Shown here piece by piece: positions 50,109 through 62,042 of a stretch of DNA of 64,000 bases. The notes beneath the pieces were generated by a model. That model worked only from the letters and a program-made list of their open reading frames with translations, was not told the DNA's origin and did not search any database. The position numbers were made by a program, and so were the translations under genes. This DNA comes from Rhynchosporium graminicola (lineage: Eukaryota > Ascomycota > Leotiomycetes > Helotiales > Ploettnerulaceae), in contig FJUW01000014.1 in assembly GCA_900074885.1 (NCBI GenBank), positions 378,505-442,504 of the forward strand, given 5' to 3'. Numbering within the stretch: the first letter of the stretch is position 1; each line of letters starts with the position of its first letter.

Positions 50109-52031
50109 TCAATATCGTCGTTCCACACGATTAACAGACTCGCCCATCTCCGTGCTGGCGTGTCGACTGTCCTTCAGTCTCCTCATCTCCACATCCTCTT
50201 TGTCTCGAGTACTATCGACGTAGCCAGTATTTCCTTCTACTGCAGATCGAGATGAACGAGCGATATGATTCCTGCTCCCACTGCACTCTGATTGAGCCCC
50301 AGGATCCTCAATGAAGCCAGCAATGCGTCGAGCCTGTTGAACATATGGGCCAATAGCAAAATGACTTTCCGTGCCTTCGTGGTCGCAACAAGGACTCCGG
50401 CGAATGGGCAAAAACCAATCAATGATGTTGTTTCCCATGAGACTCTTTATATTCAAGGTAACACTGCCTAGGTCCCATGGATTTTGATTGACGTCTGGCA
50501 AACTCAGTATAGCGAATGTACGCGTAGCTTGGAGATCTCTGTTCGAGATCTGCTCCTGCCCATGGATCGCTGCTGGCGGAGGACTAGATCTATCAAACGG
50601 AATATCAGGATTCAACGGATTGCGTAGCCGAGCCGAGGGTTCAATAGGGAAAGCTGCCGGCGCATCTGATGATCTGATATCTGTTGAAGGATTCGCAGGC
50701 AGACTGTTGTCCGGCAGTTGTGAAGCTTGATTCGGGCTTGGAACGGCCGGACTTGGACGCCATTGCCCTGCATGCGAAATCGACCTAACAACTGGAATCC
50801 CACGCTGTTGTGATCGAGCTTGGGATGGAATGTCAGCTCCAAGAGGATACGTGATCTCGGCGAATGGCGGTTGGGATACCAAGGCCGGATTTACCTGTAA
50901 AAGCGTGTCGTTAGAGGGCTTGATCACGGCCAAAGTATAAACCTTTGTATTAGCGATGAGGTGTTCAACTTGTGTCAAATTCCACATGGCATCATGAATT
51001 GATGAACCCGCCATGCCGGCCGTAAACATGAAGAAAAAGGCAGACCTGTATCGTTTCAATATGACCCCTCTCAATGTGACAGCATGGGACTTACAGGCCA
51101 AGAATGACAGCAAACTGAGCATTGACATTTTCGTCCTATGAATGTAAGTCAGCTTTTATCTGTTTGGGCGGTCTGATTCAAGTTCATCCTAGATGACTCA
51201 AACTTGCCTTAAAGCGCTTCTGTCGTGCAATGTAGATGGCCATTACTACTAGCAGATACAAACAGTAGAGCGCAGTGTAGCTTGTAAATTGAATGAAGAA
51301 TTTCATGTTGTTTTCTCCAACAGCTCCTCCTACCCAGGGGCAGAAGTGGTCCATCTTCTTCACGCATCGGCCATTGGAACTGCAGTGATGTGCACGGTCT
51401 GGTTTCCACTACATTTGCTACAAGTCAGTATTCTGCCAAAATCGAAAATTGCGCATGTAACTGTCTAATCGGCCAGCAAACTCACATTAGCACAGTGTGA
51501 GCACCATTTTGGTTTCCCATCTAGTTCGCAAACGAAAACATCTTTTGTATAGAATAATTCAAGCCCCGGGGAGTCTGGATCTTCCTGAGCTCCCACATTA
51601 CTCGATATGCCTCTGGAGCTCTGCCCACTATTATATTCCCCTCCACCAATGCCACTTCCCGCCTCCTTGCCACTTCTCGATCGAATGGCACTTGGTCCCA
51701 GTGGAACTAGTGGGGGGTCAAGTATCGTTATGTAAAGGAGGCGAAAGAAGGAGGCTGCCATTAGCAGAAAGAGGATAAAGTGAATAACGAGGATCGGAAT
51801 GGCTGCACGTCGATCGTTATGCTTGATGAGAAGATAGTGCACTGGAACGTGTGTTAGCAGGAGTTTCAGGGCGAAGCAAGAGCTGGTCTGACCACACAGA
51901 ACTACGGTCAGAACATAAGTGGCATATCCTACAATGCCAGCGAGTATTACTGGTATGATTCGAGCAGTCCATATGCTCACCGCAATGTTCATTCGCTGTG
52001 CTTTGGCAGGGTCTTTCATCTGGAATGCCAT
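50109..52031 (-). CDS. Pfa5-like palmitoyltransferase with DHFC motif
   Basis: Transfers palmitate to cysteines of target proteins in an internal membrane. Five exons: 51896-52031, 51486-51841, 51208-51408, 51095-51135, 50109-51045, giving 556 aa with matching phases. Residues 20-110 carry two membrane segments ([38 protein letters not shown]). The zinc-binding Cys-rich domain reads [43 protein letters not shown] rather than DHHC, with the acyl-accepting Cys kept. Two more membrane segments follow. The tail contains [15 protein letters not shown] and [16 protein letters not shown], which I associate with fungal Pfa5. The third intron (51136-51207) uses a GC donor. The first intron (54 nt, CTAAC branch site) is a multiple of three, so retention would not break the frame. 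Confidence 0.85.
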
Positions 52032-55000
52032 TTCCGACAGCGTCTTGCAGGTTTATGCGCCGGTGTCATTCCGGAGAAAAGTGACGCTTGGGCGGACCTC
52101 ATATAGATACAGAATCAAATAGATTTACTATAGTGACTCCTGGGAGTGTAATAATGCGCTGTTCGCAAATGATACCGGTACTGCATAAATCATTATGGCG
52201 TGTGTTGTTGTTGTTGTTGTTACTAGCCATGATTCAGGGAGACTGTGAGGCTACGCTGTACTTACATTTATAAAATTAGTCATCAACAGCCTTGCTCATC
52301 CAGTACAGTACCGGTATTTGTATCAGTTTGCGTCGTCAGCTAGACTTTTCGCTCCAAGCATCAATTCCTCGTGATCTGCCACGACGAGAATATTATATTC
52401 CGAAATGGCTCGATCGAGAAATGGAGTCTTGAGAATATCAATAAGTAATTTCATCGTCAAGCCCCAGGCATCCAACCAAGGAGAGAAGGATCGAAAGAAG
52501 TGCATAACGTTATGCCATACTTGAATCTGATTTCCATTATCAACCTCGAGGCTCGAGATCAACGACTCTTGAAGCCCTCATAGTCCATGAAAAGATATTT
52601 CGTAGATGGGTTTCCATTGAACCTGTACCTGTCTGCTTAGATGCAGGACATCCATCACTACCTGGTTGCCCTGTCATTTGTTCATCAGCACAGGCCGAGC
52701 ATTGCCCTCTAAGTCAAGCCCAGGTTTGGCGCATATGAACGTCGTTCAGTCATACTCCATCTTGAGCCTCATACTTATACTTCAGCTCGACAAGGCTCGA
52801 TGAGACCCTCAGGCGATTGGTCACTCAGATCTTCTTTATCACCCACCTACACCAAATCAACCGTCACTGAGCTTTCCATTCAGAGATTGCGAGAGGATTG
52901 TCCTTCACAAAACATCCAGAAAACAGGATGAGCTAAAAGCCCTACCCAGCTATATCTCCTACCACAACACGCGTCATACGCAATTTGACTGCCGCTGGAC
53001 AGACGCTGTTCGCGTATGCCTCATCAATGCTTTCAGGCAGAGATGCTCGAGTCCGTTGACTGCCAGACGGGCATCCGTCGATATTCAGCTCTCTCATCCG
53101 GCCCTTCTAATGTGACTGAAAAGGTATGTCTGATTCCAAATGCAGCGCACGATCTCGGCAGGGGATAGCTAGGCATCTCCACTGACATTTCCCCAAGAAT
53201 GCCCGACAGTACTACAGAACTGGAATATCGCTGTTGATCTTCCTCATGTCCCTCTACGCGCGAGATTAACAGTTCGCATGGCATTGGCGGACCTCATGCT
53301 ATGGTTGATCTTCCTTCGGTCTACTTCATACCTGAGTCGCCGACAAGAATGTCCTCAGTCGCCCGATGATGGGTCTCACTTTGCACGATTCGCCTCCTAA
53401 GGGCATTGTGAGCTCAGTCTTTTCTGTGATAGGCACCTCTCTCTTCTATTGGAGGACTACGTTCTGTCTATAAGACTGTTATCGCCGGATAACAATGTAC
53501 GATATCATTGAACGTCTTTTCCATCTTCATTCAACTTTACAAGTCTGACATTTTACTCCAAATATGTATGCCCGAAACAAATCGAATCTGGTTTTGCAAT
53601 TTCGGGTACGTTGTGCTTATTCCTCCTAATTTTCGCACAGTCAGTCGTTGTTTACATGTAAAGGTTACGCTGACGCCTTCAACCCACACTCTGTGCTTCT
53701 AGGCGAGTTCTGGCGCCATTTGCTACCGTTGAAGAGATCTCAACTCCATATTTGAGCTTGACTACCAGCTGTGTACGGCTCGATACACCGTCGAAGGAGT
53801 ATGCCCAGTCCATTCACTTATCAACCTAGAGTCGATCAGAGAGGATGACGAAGGCAACAGTCTAATACACACCTTTATGATTGCTCTTCGGCAAATCCCC
53901 GCATCCACGAACATGGTGTCATCAACTTGAAGGGCAGAGGGCATATACTGCCAAAGGTGCTTCTCCAAACCGAATGAGGTCAACTATGCTTCAGAGTGTT
54001 TAAATTGCTCTCATGGACGGTCTTCTAGCCTCGAATTTGGGTCTATGAAGATACATTAGAGTGGAGCAGAAGTACCTATACGATTGCAATAACCGCAAAA
54101 TAATTCAGCGTGATTACATGCTTATGCGATACATCAGCGTCCATTGAAACGAAATTTGGCTTCTCCTGTCGTCCAATCAATGTATGATCTGACCTCAATT
54201 TCCCGGCGTTCAGTACCTGGCTATTGAGTTGGAGCCAGCCAGTCCTTATCTGTTCTACTCTTTTATCAGCATACGTTTAATTTTCAAATCACTGTATTTT
54301 TCCGAATTTTGGATCGTCTTAGCATTTCCCTGGCGCAGGCACACTTTACCCAGCTGAGGATCAACGGGCGGCACTGCGAAATTTCTCTGTTATTTCCTCT
54401 ACCATGATAGCCTCATGAATCACTCGCTGCGCCTCCGAGTGAGCTGTACGAGCCGTTAATTTCCCTTCCGGCCTTGGGCAACTTTATCCTATGTCATCGC
54501 CAGGCGGTTATCTAAATCATTGTACCTTTGTTGCTAGTTCAAAGAATTGGTCTTTTTGATCTTCCTTTGCCCAAAACTTTATATTTTGCCGCCAGTTGCG
54601 CCTTCGTTTACTGACGAGCTGTGGAAGGAAGTCATTGACAAGGCTGAGTTGTATGACTTGGCTCCGTTAAGCACTGACCCGATCTAAAAGGCATTCAAGC
54701 TCGCCCAGACACAAAGATTTCGATTTCTCATCATACCTAAAGTCTAGATCGGACAATACCTCGACTCGAAAACAGTCTTAGCTCCACAATTCTCACCGAA
54801 GTGAGGCTTCCAAAAATTAGTCCTTACAAAAGCTATGGCAATATCACTATCCGTAAAATCTCGCCTCGCCATATAATCCATAGGACCTGCTGTCTTGCTT
54901 CGGCGGACAACAAGACGAGTAGAGTCTGGTTTGCCGCAAAACGTATGTCCTTAGAGCCATCTTTCGCACGAAAGGATGGTTCGGACAGCTAGCAGGGTTC

Positions 55001-55470
55001 CCAAATGCTTCACCGATATACGTCTTGTCGACGTGATTCCTTCGCCCTTACTATCGCCATTACCATCTCATTCTATCAGAGTTCTTGCCCAATTGCTCCT
55101 GTATTCCAGGATTCCAACCTAGTGTACTGCCTCACTCTCGAGTCGAGACAGGCATTACAGGCTGCCGGCGATTCCCTTTCGAGGCAGTTTTGTACTCCTT
55201 GATCAAGCGGACGCTCAGCTTGCTAAGTGATGCTACTCAGTATATGGACGGACCTTAAGTCAGTCTCTGTCCAGGGCGGCATAAGGCCCCATATACGAAT
55301 TGTATATATGCGTGTCTTTCCCCTCATAATTTTATTGAAATAATACTGTCATCTACAGGACCTCCTCCACAGACTCCGCAATATTATAACTCTACAATAC
55401 TCAATTCCTATTCTCTATTGCATTCGACCTCTATTTTAGGCGCCAGCAACATCAATCCCCCACATTCAGA
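52032..55470. other. Intergenic, no gene recognised
   Basis: A 79-codon minus frame at 52323-52562 (WHNVMHFFRSFSPWLDAW) is the only one with some protein-like character, and it lacks motifs or splice support. The rest shows only short frames. Confidence 0.45.
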
Positions 55471-55695
55471 ATGTCGAGCTCCAGCCATAAACAGTCCAAT
55501 TCTAGAGGTCCGAAGCTCAGCAAGGACTCCAAACCGCCAAAGTCCAAGTCTACATACACCGTTGAACAGTACTGGTCATGTTGTAGTTGTGGCAAGGCAG
55601 CAAGTATGTCAACGAGATATGTCTCTGCCTGTACCGACTGCGGCGTCAATCGTTGCGGTAATTGTTATATTGAATCTGTCCGAGTCAAAGTGTGA
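55471..55695 (+). CDS. Small zinc-ribbon protein, 74 aa
   Basis: The N-terminal third is Ser/Lys rich and probably disordered. It is followed by a compact Cys pattern: WSCCSCGKAASM, then ACTDCGVNRCGNCY, giving Cys pairs spaced like a small zinc ribbon. Such short W-C-x2-CG proteins are common in filamentous ascomycetes, with unknown roles. A likely intron at 55701-55750 (GTAAGC donor, TACTAAC branch site, TTAG acceptor) starts 5 nt after the stop, so it would lie in the 3' UTR. An overlapping frame that splices across it is an alternative but lacks the Cys pattern. Confidence 0.55.
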   Translation: MSSSSHKQSNSRGPKLSKDSKPPKSKSTYTVEQYWSCCSCGKAASMSTRYVSACTDCGVNRCGNCYIESVRVKV

Positions 55696-55700
55696 TAAAA

Positions 55701-55750
55701 GTAAGCTTTGAAATTCCACTGCTTCTACTACATACTAACATTTCTCTTAG
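55701..55750 (+). other. Probable 3' UTR intron
   Basis: GTAAGC at 55701, ACTAACAT at about 55735-55742 and TTTCTCTTAG ending at 55750 form a complete fungal intron of 50 nt just after the zinc-ribbon stop codon. Confidence 0.6.
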
Positions 55751-58059
55751 CAGGAAGTTCCGTTGAAATCATGATATTGGATGTCCTCACGGATGTAACT
55801 CTGGACTTATTTGAGATTCTTGTCTTTTCGTACAGTATTGGGATAGGTATTTCTTGATGATTTCAATTTCTTATGTCGCTCATTTGGGGACTCGTTTCAG
55901 ACCAGGTCTCGCTCCCATATCTAGATTCCTTTCTGCGAATTCAATAATTTTTATCATCACAAAGCTTCGATATTCATACGTCAACAACAAAATTGTACAA
56001 AAACCATTGTTGCGACCACAGCCAATCTCAAGATCATTGTCATGCGAAAAATAAACAGATATTGATGACGTTATTTTAAAGCTTTAACTTTGCCTCGATG
56101 TACAAGCAAGGTTCATTCTTCCGAAATTCAGGGGAATGGAAATAAGCTACAGAAACGGCCATGCCATCTTATTCGAGAATTTGGCCGTGAATCCCTAGAT
56201 AGACTGAAGAAATTCAGGCTACAAACACCACCACCCTCACCTGCTGCTCGACGTAAGATTCAAATCTTCCCCGTGAAAAGTTCTCTATCCATTATACCCC
56301 TTAATAAATCGATTAGATGGAGGCATGGCAAACGACCCGACTCCAGTGCCCTATCATCCTGCCCTAAGCCTTCTTAGACCGCCGAAGCATAGGAAATACG
56401 CCCTATGAAGGAGCCTCGCGTGCTAGACTCAATGATGGAAACCACAGGAATACGGCAATTTCCTGTTCTCCAACCCTGACTCCTACTCAGTCCCTATAAG
56501 CTAGACGCTATCCTTCTTTCTTTCCATTACACCTTGATGCGCGAATTCTATCCAGAAGCCTTCAAGCCATCGTTCGCCTGATGCTCAACCTCACCGAAAA
56601 CGCAGGAAGCTTGTGATCTCGCTCGTTTGCCCAACCTAAAGATAGCCCCAATTAACCACAAGTTACCTTGGCCTCTGGGGAACTCTACGGTCATCCCAGA
56701 TAGGACACAATTTCCCCTTCGGCAGCAGATTTTTGAAACTGATAACAGGCAAGCTTTGGACCAGGAATTTGCCTCGGACGCCCTACAGATGTGAGAGGCT
56801 GCCTCTTTAGCTCTCTTCCCACTACGTGCCTCCGGGCAGACGGTCCGGCCTCACACTGTTGTGGCTCCCGTAACAAATCAAGTATTCCAGACCATAATCA
56901 AGCTTCTACGAATACTGACGAAGAAAGTGAAGTCGCTGATGAATCGCTGAGTGAGATGTCGTCAACTTTAAGCTCATCAGCCGCAGCCGCGATCCTCCTC
57001 GCGTAATAGGCCTCTCACCAGGCTTTTTTCGGGAACCCTTGGGGAATGCATCCCTGCTGTTCAACATCAACAGCCAGCGAACCAGACACTTTGATCCAGC
57101 ACCACCTGGAAAACATTCTTCATGCAATTTCACGATAGCTTAATGTGGTATCGTATCGCGTATCCGGAATCGACAGCCTCGTCGCCTCATGTCCCGATAT
57201 AGTGAATATCTGTGACCGAGTAAATAGGGCGAAAATTCCGTCATCACCCGGGTTTTTTCAACCAACGTGGTAAGATGCCCCATAATGCTTTATGATGTCA
57301 ATATCGCTTGCATCAGCCGAGCTAGGTTGAGAGATCTGCTTGAAATCGTCAGCGCCCTTTCGTGCAACGAGAAGGGAAGGCTCCTTTGGTGTTTTGCAGC
57401 AGCCTTGTCCAAGCAACATGAGTCGCAGTAATGCACTACAGCCTCATTGAAGAAAGTAACGCAGTATGGCTATGACCCACATGAGATGCTCCTAGAGGAG
57501 GCGAAAGGTTTGCACCTCATCTAAGCGTCGTTTGATGCTTTATTATTGTGAGAAGCAAATCTTCCCAATAAGCAGCGAGGGGAAGGGGTCCTTTAGACGG
57601 CCCAGTTATTTATTGCCTGCAGGTCGTATGAATTTGGCCTCGAACTGCATATGCAAACCGGAAACGATAAGTCGAGAAGGGCAGCCAATTATGTGTCGGT
57701 TTATTCAAAGCTGCTTTCAATTATCGTACCCTGAAGTCGAGGAAAGATTTCTGTATGCTCCTGAGAGTGAGATATCAGGCAATTATATGGCGCAATATGT
57801 CTGATATAGTTGATAGTGTGATGAGGCATACGCGAATCATTCATCCGACTTTTGTTATCACGGCGAAGCATGAGTTCTCTGGTAACTTCGTATCGTATTA
57901 TATTTATGATCCAAGTGGCTCGATGAAAAGAAGGATCTCTATTTCATATATACTATAAGCATTCTTGTCTTTTAGCCAGTCGTTGAATCAAGTCGCCTTT
58001 GAATTTTGAAGTTAGTTCAGCTAGTTACGTATCGCTTCTTCACTTCTTCATAGAAATTC

Positions 58060-58390
58060 GAATTACTTTGAGAAGCTAGAAAGATATTCTTATTAATTAT
58101 ATCTAATATAAGTATTTATTAGCGAAAGATCAGATATCTTATAACGAAAAGATATATTTTATATATTTATTAAGAGATCAGAAGTAATAGAATAACTCGA
58201 AGTTTTATTCGGCTTAAGATATATAATTAGCTAGCTAGTTACGAAAGATCATTTTAAATTAAAAATTATAAGAAGTAAATAAAGTTATATTATTTAATTA
58301 TTATATTTATTTATCTTAAAGTATTTAAAAGGAATTATATTCGAGATATAATTCTTTTATTTAATATTTAAAAGTTTTCGATCTCAAAAT
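58060..58390. mobile_element. Short AT-rich RIP relic
   Basis: About 330 bp of sequence nearly free of CA and TG, in normal-composition DNA. It is probably the stub of a mutated transposon. No terminal repeats or domains are readable. Confidence 0.5.
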
Positions 58391-58480
58391 CAAAAAGGAA
58401 AAAAAATAATGAATATCAAATGTCAAGCTGTCTGCTCACGATCAGAGAGAAGTGGATAATACTTACAAGTCGTTCCAGGT

Positions 58481-58515
58481 CCAGTATCCAGTATCCAGTA
58501 TCCAGTATCCAGTAT
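58481..58515. repeat. (CCAGTAT)5 tandem repeat
   Basis: Five CCAGTAT units, followed by CCAGG(T) units to about 58540. Confidence 0.9.
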
Positions 58516-59847
58516 CCAGGGTCGTCCAGGTCCAGGTCCAGGTATGGCTATCCCACCTACTTCAACTTCCTCTTTCAAGGATCACGAACCGTAACATCTA
58601 TGCCCCAATGACCTTATGTATGCCTCAGCCTCCAGTCCAGGTGTCGACTAGAGACATTGTTAGCTAACCATTGAAAAGGAGATAGTAACATGTTTTGTGG
58701 CAGAACAGCTTGAAGATTTGACACATTGATGCCAACTTTCGAGTATGATGGATTAAGTACTTCACTTCGGCGATGTTTTGTAAGTGGGGCGCCTCGCTTC
58801 GAGATGAGGTGAATTGACACAAGAAAACGATGTGATATTTCTGATCTGCCCTAATCACGACAAATTTCTGGTCACTAGTATCCGTTGGGATCATGATCAC
58901 TTGATATACAAGACCTTCTCTTTTTGAGCAGCGAGATCCGTCTTCTGATATTTATTTTGCGCATGTGCGTGGCGCAACAACGAATGTAAACAAACCGGCT
59001 AAAGCCATATAATTTCTTCCCTTGAGTGGACTTGCTATAGCCACAACCCAGATATTTTGCTGGAGTATTTTATTCCCATTGGCATAATTCATATTCTACA
59101 GCCCTCCTTCCCCATGTACCTGGAAACATTAATTATAGCATAATTTCGCCTATAGCCAACTGTTTACGAAGGCACAGCAGCTAACTTTCGCAGCCTGTCG
59201 TTTACTGGGGGTATTGTTTTTAACTCAAGGTATTAATATCCCTAATTAGTACTGACCCTATTCGCCAAACTTCTTCCTATGTGAATCCTTAAGCATTCCA
59301 TTTTACAGCAAAGTCACTAAGCCCCCTGTTGACAGGTTACAACACTTAACCGCTGTACCTCCGTACTGCGAAAAGGATCGACCCGGCTTAGGCCAAGAGG
59401 AAGGCAGATATATCAAATCCCAATAGAGTTCATGCGAGGCAATTGAAGTTCGTTAGCGAACGGAAAATTAGTCAGAGAAGTCGAAGTCGCAAATTGACTT
59501 CAAAGTTTCGAGGATATTACAGGACTTCAATCCAGACGTACTTGATGGTACCAAACAGTCTTACGCTTAGGATCGAATGAGATTGAAATATCGCCAATAA
59601 AGTCTATGGCTTTGTGAGAGGGGACTTCGAAGCCATTGAATAATTCCACGACTTTGTTTGGAAGAGGCCTAGGATATTTCCGTAAGACTGATGAGACACC
59701 GGATGTCATAACCACAATTCATAACCTATCACAGCACTCGGCCAGAGATCATATATTAACAATGTAGAAATGATAAGTGGGTATTGTTATTAGAGCTCAA
59801 TCCTCAAGTACAAACTCCAAACTCCTAAACCCTGCACTATTCCTGCA

Positions 59848-60603
59848 CTATTCCTGCATCCCATTTGCAGCCTCCTTCTCACCCCTATCCACATCCATCG
59901 CATCTGGGGTAACTTCTCCAAATTCAGAGCCTGGACTGCATCTTCTGCTCCTTTCACTATCACCACCCTCAACTTCCTCCACATCACTCTCCAACAAGTC
60001 CTCAATATCCCCGAGCGCGCTGACCCTCGGCTCCAGGACATCCAGATCCTCCAAGATCTCCCTCTTCGGCATTTTCCACAAAGTAGTACCACAGACCCTA
60101 TCCTTGACCAGCAAATCATCCACAAAGTCATCCACGGTAGTCGAGCTCATTCCCGTCCGGCCATTCCTTCTCAATTTGCGGTAGTCGCTCAAGTATGGTT
60201 CCAACAGCTTATACACATCCTTTGCCTGTCTTGTCATCCTGATATAGAACACGGCCAGCGCCCTCAAGTACTTGAACTTCTCTCCCCCATATTCCAGATA
60301 TTCCTTCAATATATCGTCCGAAGGGCCGAGTTGTAGGAGCTTGAACGCGAGACAAAGAAAAGGTGTGGGCTTTTGCGCATCTCCATATGTGCCGCCAATA
60401 AAATTGACGTGGTCGACTACGCGCGTGACAATGTCGGCTTCGTTCACGGCGAAACATTGGTCTTTCCAGAAATAACAGTCGATGATTCGCTCGCGGACCG
60501 GCTTCTCCATGATCGTGGCGGGGTTGAGACCATTGGGAGCGAGGGGACCTGAAGAGCCACGCTCGTCGAGGAATCGCTTTTCGTCGGCGCGATGATTTGC
60601 CAT
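59848..60603 (-). CDS. Pre-mRNA splicing factor PRP38
   Basis: Prp38 is a U4/U6.U5 tri-snRNP component needed for spliceosome activation in the nucleus. The intronless frame encodes 251 aa from ATG 60603. Family landmarks are GLNPATIMEKPVRERIID (about residue 25), YFWKDQCFAV, FIGGTYGDAQKPTPFLCL (about residue 70), KFKYLRALAVFYIRMT (about residue 110) and KLLEPYLSDYRKLR (about residue 135). After about residue 185 the tail is acidic and probably disordered (EDLLESDVEEVEGGDSE). It shares a 319-bp upstream region with the divergent membrane-protein gene. Confidence 0.93.
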   Translation of the reverse strand: MANHRADEKRFLDERGSSGPLAPNGLNPATIMEKPVRERIIDCYFWKDQCFAVNEADIVTRVVDHVNFIGGTYGDAQKPTPFLCLAFKLLQLGPSDDILKEYLEYGGEKFKYLRALAVFYIRMTRQAKDVYKLLEPYLSDYRKLRRNGRTGMSSTTVDDFVDDLLVKDRVCGTTLWKMPKREILEDLDVLEPRVSALGDIEDLLESDVEEVEGGDSERSRRCSPGSEFGEVTPDAMDVDRGEKEAANGMQE

Positions 60604-60922
60604 GTTGTTGTTTGCGATGAAACAGGAATTGTGGCTTTGGAGTGAGAGAGTCTGCAGATTTTGTGGTGCGATTCGAGGAAAATGGTCTCTTTAAAGGTTC
60701 TAGGGGGGACGCGTTCCTGAAAAAGATGTCATAGCTGGATAGTGGAATCTGATAAGAAATCGTGATAGTTGCCCGAACAACACTATTGACATCAATTCCG
60801 AGTTTCCAATTCAAGGTCCCCGAATCCAGACTGAACTTTGCGCACCCCGACTTGAAATCCTCGATCTTATCGGCAAGTGAATTGTTATCACAAAACTTAG
60901 AGTTTGGCGTAATTGTGCAAAT
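60604..60922. promoter_or_regulatory. Shared divergent promoter, PRP38 and membrane-protein gene
   Basis: The two start codons are 319 bp apart on opposite strands with no other gene between them, so this segment must hold both promoters and 5' leaders. I did not identify specific factor sites. Confidence 0.6.
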
Positions 60923-61554
60923 ATGGTGCTCCTAACATCTGCCCAAGTCTCAGTCGCAATTTCATCAGCAATCGGTTCGTTAACCCCTCCTCCCTTGCAT
61001 TCTCAAGCATACTAACTCCCTAACCAGTCTTTATGTTCACCACGGCGCTTTTTCTAAGCGGATATGTACTACAACAACAAACAGTCCGCGACCTACGCGC
61101 AGCAATAAAACCGCAGTTACATAGACCGAAAAGCGCACCAGATTCAAATCTTGACGAAAATGGCTATCTGATTGATATGGTGCGGATAGAAACACAGCCT
61201 ACCAAGGATGATTCGAGGGAGCAGCTGGTGGAAGTGAGCCACAGTAGTAGTGCGAGTACGGACGGAGGAGCACAGGATATCGCGGAGCCGGAGGCAAATG
61301 ATATGGTTGGAGCGACGAGGTGGCAGAAAGCTGCTAGAAAGAAGAAGTTGGACATCGAAGCGAAGCAAGACCAAAAACCGATGATTGACGCCAGTTCGCC
61401 GATATCTCGGAAAAAGGGCAAGCCATCAACATCACAACCGAAACCGGAGTTAAAACCCATGAGTCGGGCTGAAAGAAGGAAGAAGATCAAGGAGCAAATC
61501 GTGGCTGAAGGCCAAGGAGAAACATTCAAAGGATATCGAAGACGGATGTGGTGA
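60923..61554 (+). CDS. Conserved-looking small membrane protein, 192 aa
   Basis: Function unknown. Exon 1 is 60923-60974 and exon 2 is 61028-61554, with a 53-nt intron carrying an ACTAAC branch site; joining gives AISSAIVFMFTTALFLSGYV. This makes one N-terminal membrane segment (about residues 8-29). Next comes QQQTVRDLRAAIKPQ, an acidic/Ser middle, and a Lys-rich C-terminal half with RWQKAARKKKLD and a distinctive end, MSRAERRKKIKEQIVAEG ... YRRRMW. Short N-terminal tail, one anchor and a basic soluble domain suggest an ER or nuclear-envelope protein, but that is inference. Confidence 0.75.
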
Positions 61555-61808
61555 CGAGAGCACCTGTATTAGAAGACCCTTTCTTGTATATGCACATAGG
61601 GGAGGGCACTGGCGTTCGGGGTAGGGACGGATTTGACGAAGTTATGTTGTATATTAATGATTATATATATATTCCACGGCCCAGCCAAGAAGTACTTTTG
61701 ATGATATCGATGTCGTCAATGATCTCGTTTTTCAAAATGCCCATTAAATCGGTAGTGCCACTATACCGCTAAGACATAATTCGAAAACTGTCTCTTCCTC
61801 CCTGTGTC

Positions 61809-62042
61809 TCATCTCATCTTACCAGAAGTCGTCATTGTCACTCTGCCTTTCCGAATTCTCTCCTCTTCTCTCTGCAACTGTTTCCCTCTGATGTCCTCAA
61901 CCCATTGCTGTTTCGCTTGTGGTAGTCCGTTCTGCCTCGCCTCTGCTCCTGTTGTGTTACGGTGCTTGGACTGTATTTCAACATTTAGTCGGACTTGTCT
62001 AAAATCTGAAGAACCCGTAGAACTATACCAGACAAAGAGCAC
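61809..62042 (-). CDS. Probable terminal exon of a hypothetical gene
   Basis: From about 61998 the minus strand reads VRLNVEIQSKHRNTTGAEAR and continues with a Gln/Glu/Arg/Lys-rich stretch to a stop. It is preceded by ATTTTAG and TTCTTCAG, both usable acceptors. The upstream exon could not be fixed. The charge pattern suggests a coiled-coil or RNA-associated protein; no family is recognised. Confidence 0.35.
   Translation of the reverse strand: MLFVWYSSTGSSDFRQVRLNVEIQSKHRNTTGAEARQNGLPQAKQQWVEDIRGKQLQREEERIRKGRVTMTTSGKMR

Larger units (their letters stand above)
55751..59847. other. Intergenic, no gene recognised, includes a small RIP relic
   Basis: Short frames only. A patch at about 58060-58390 has the same extreme AT bias as the first 22 kb and is listed separately, as is a CCAGTAT repeat. 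Confidence 0.5.

Noticed and set aside
50488..50730. 80-codon + frame opposite the palmitoyltransferase last exon
   Set aside because: Shadow of a coding exon on the other strand.
50900..50940. Possible intron at CAG|GTAAAT in the palmitoyltransferase last exon
   Set aside because: The only in-phase acceptor gives a 39-nt intron, shorter than any other here, and the read-through sequence fits the family.
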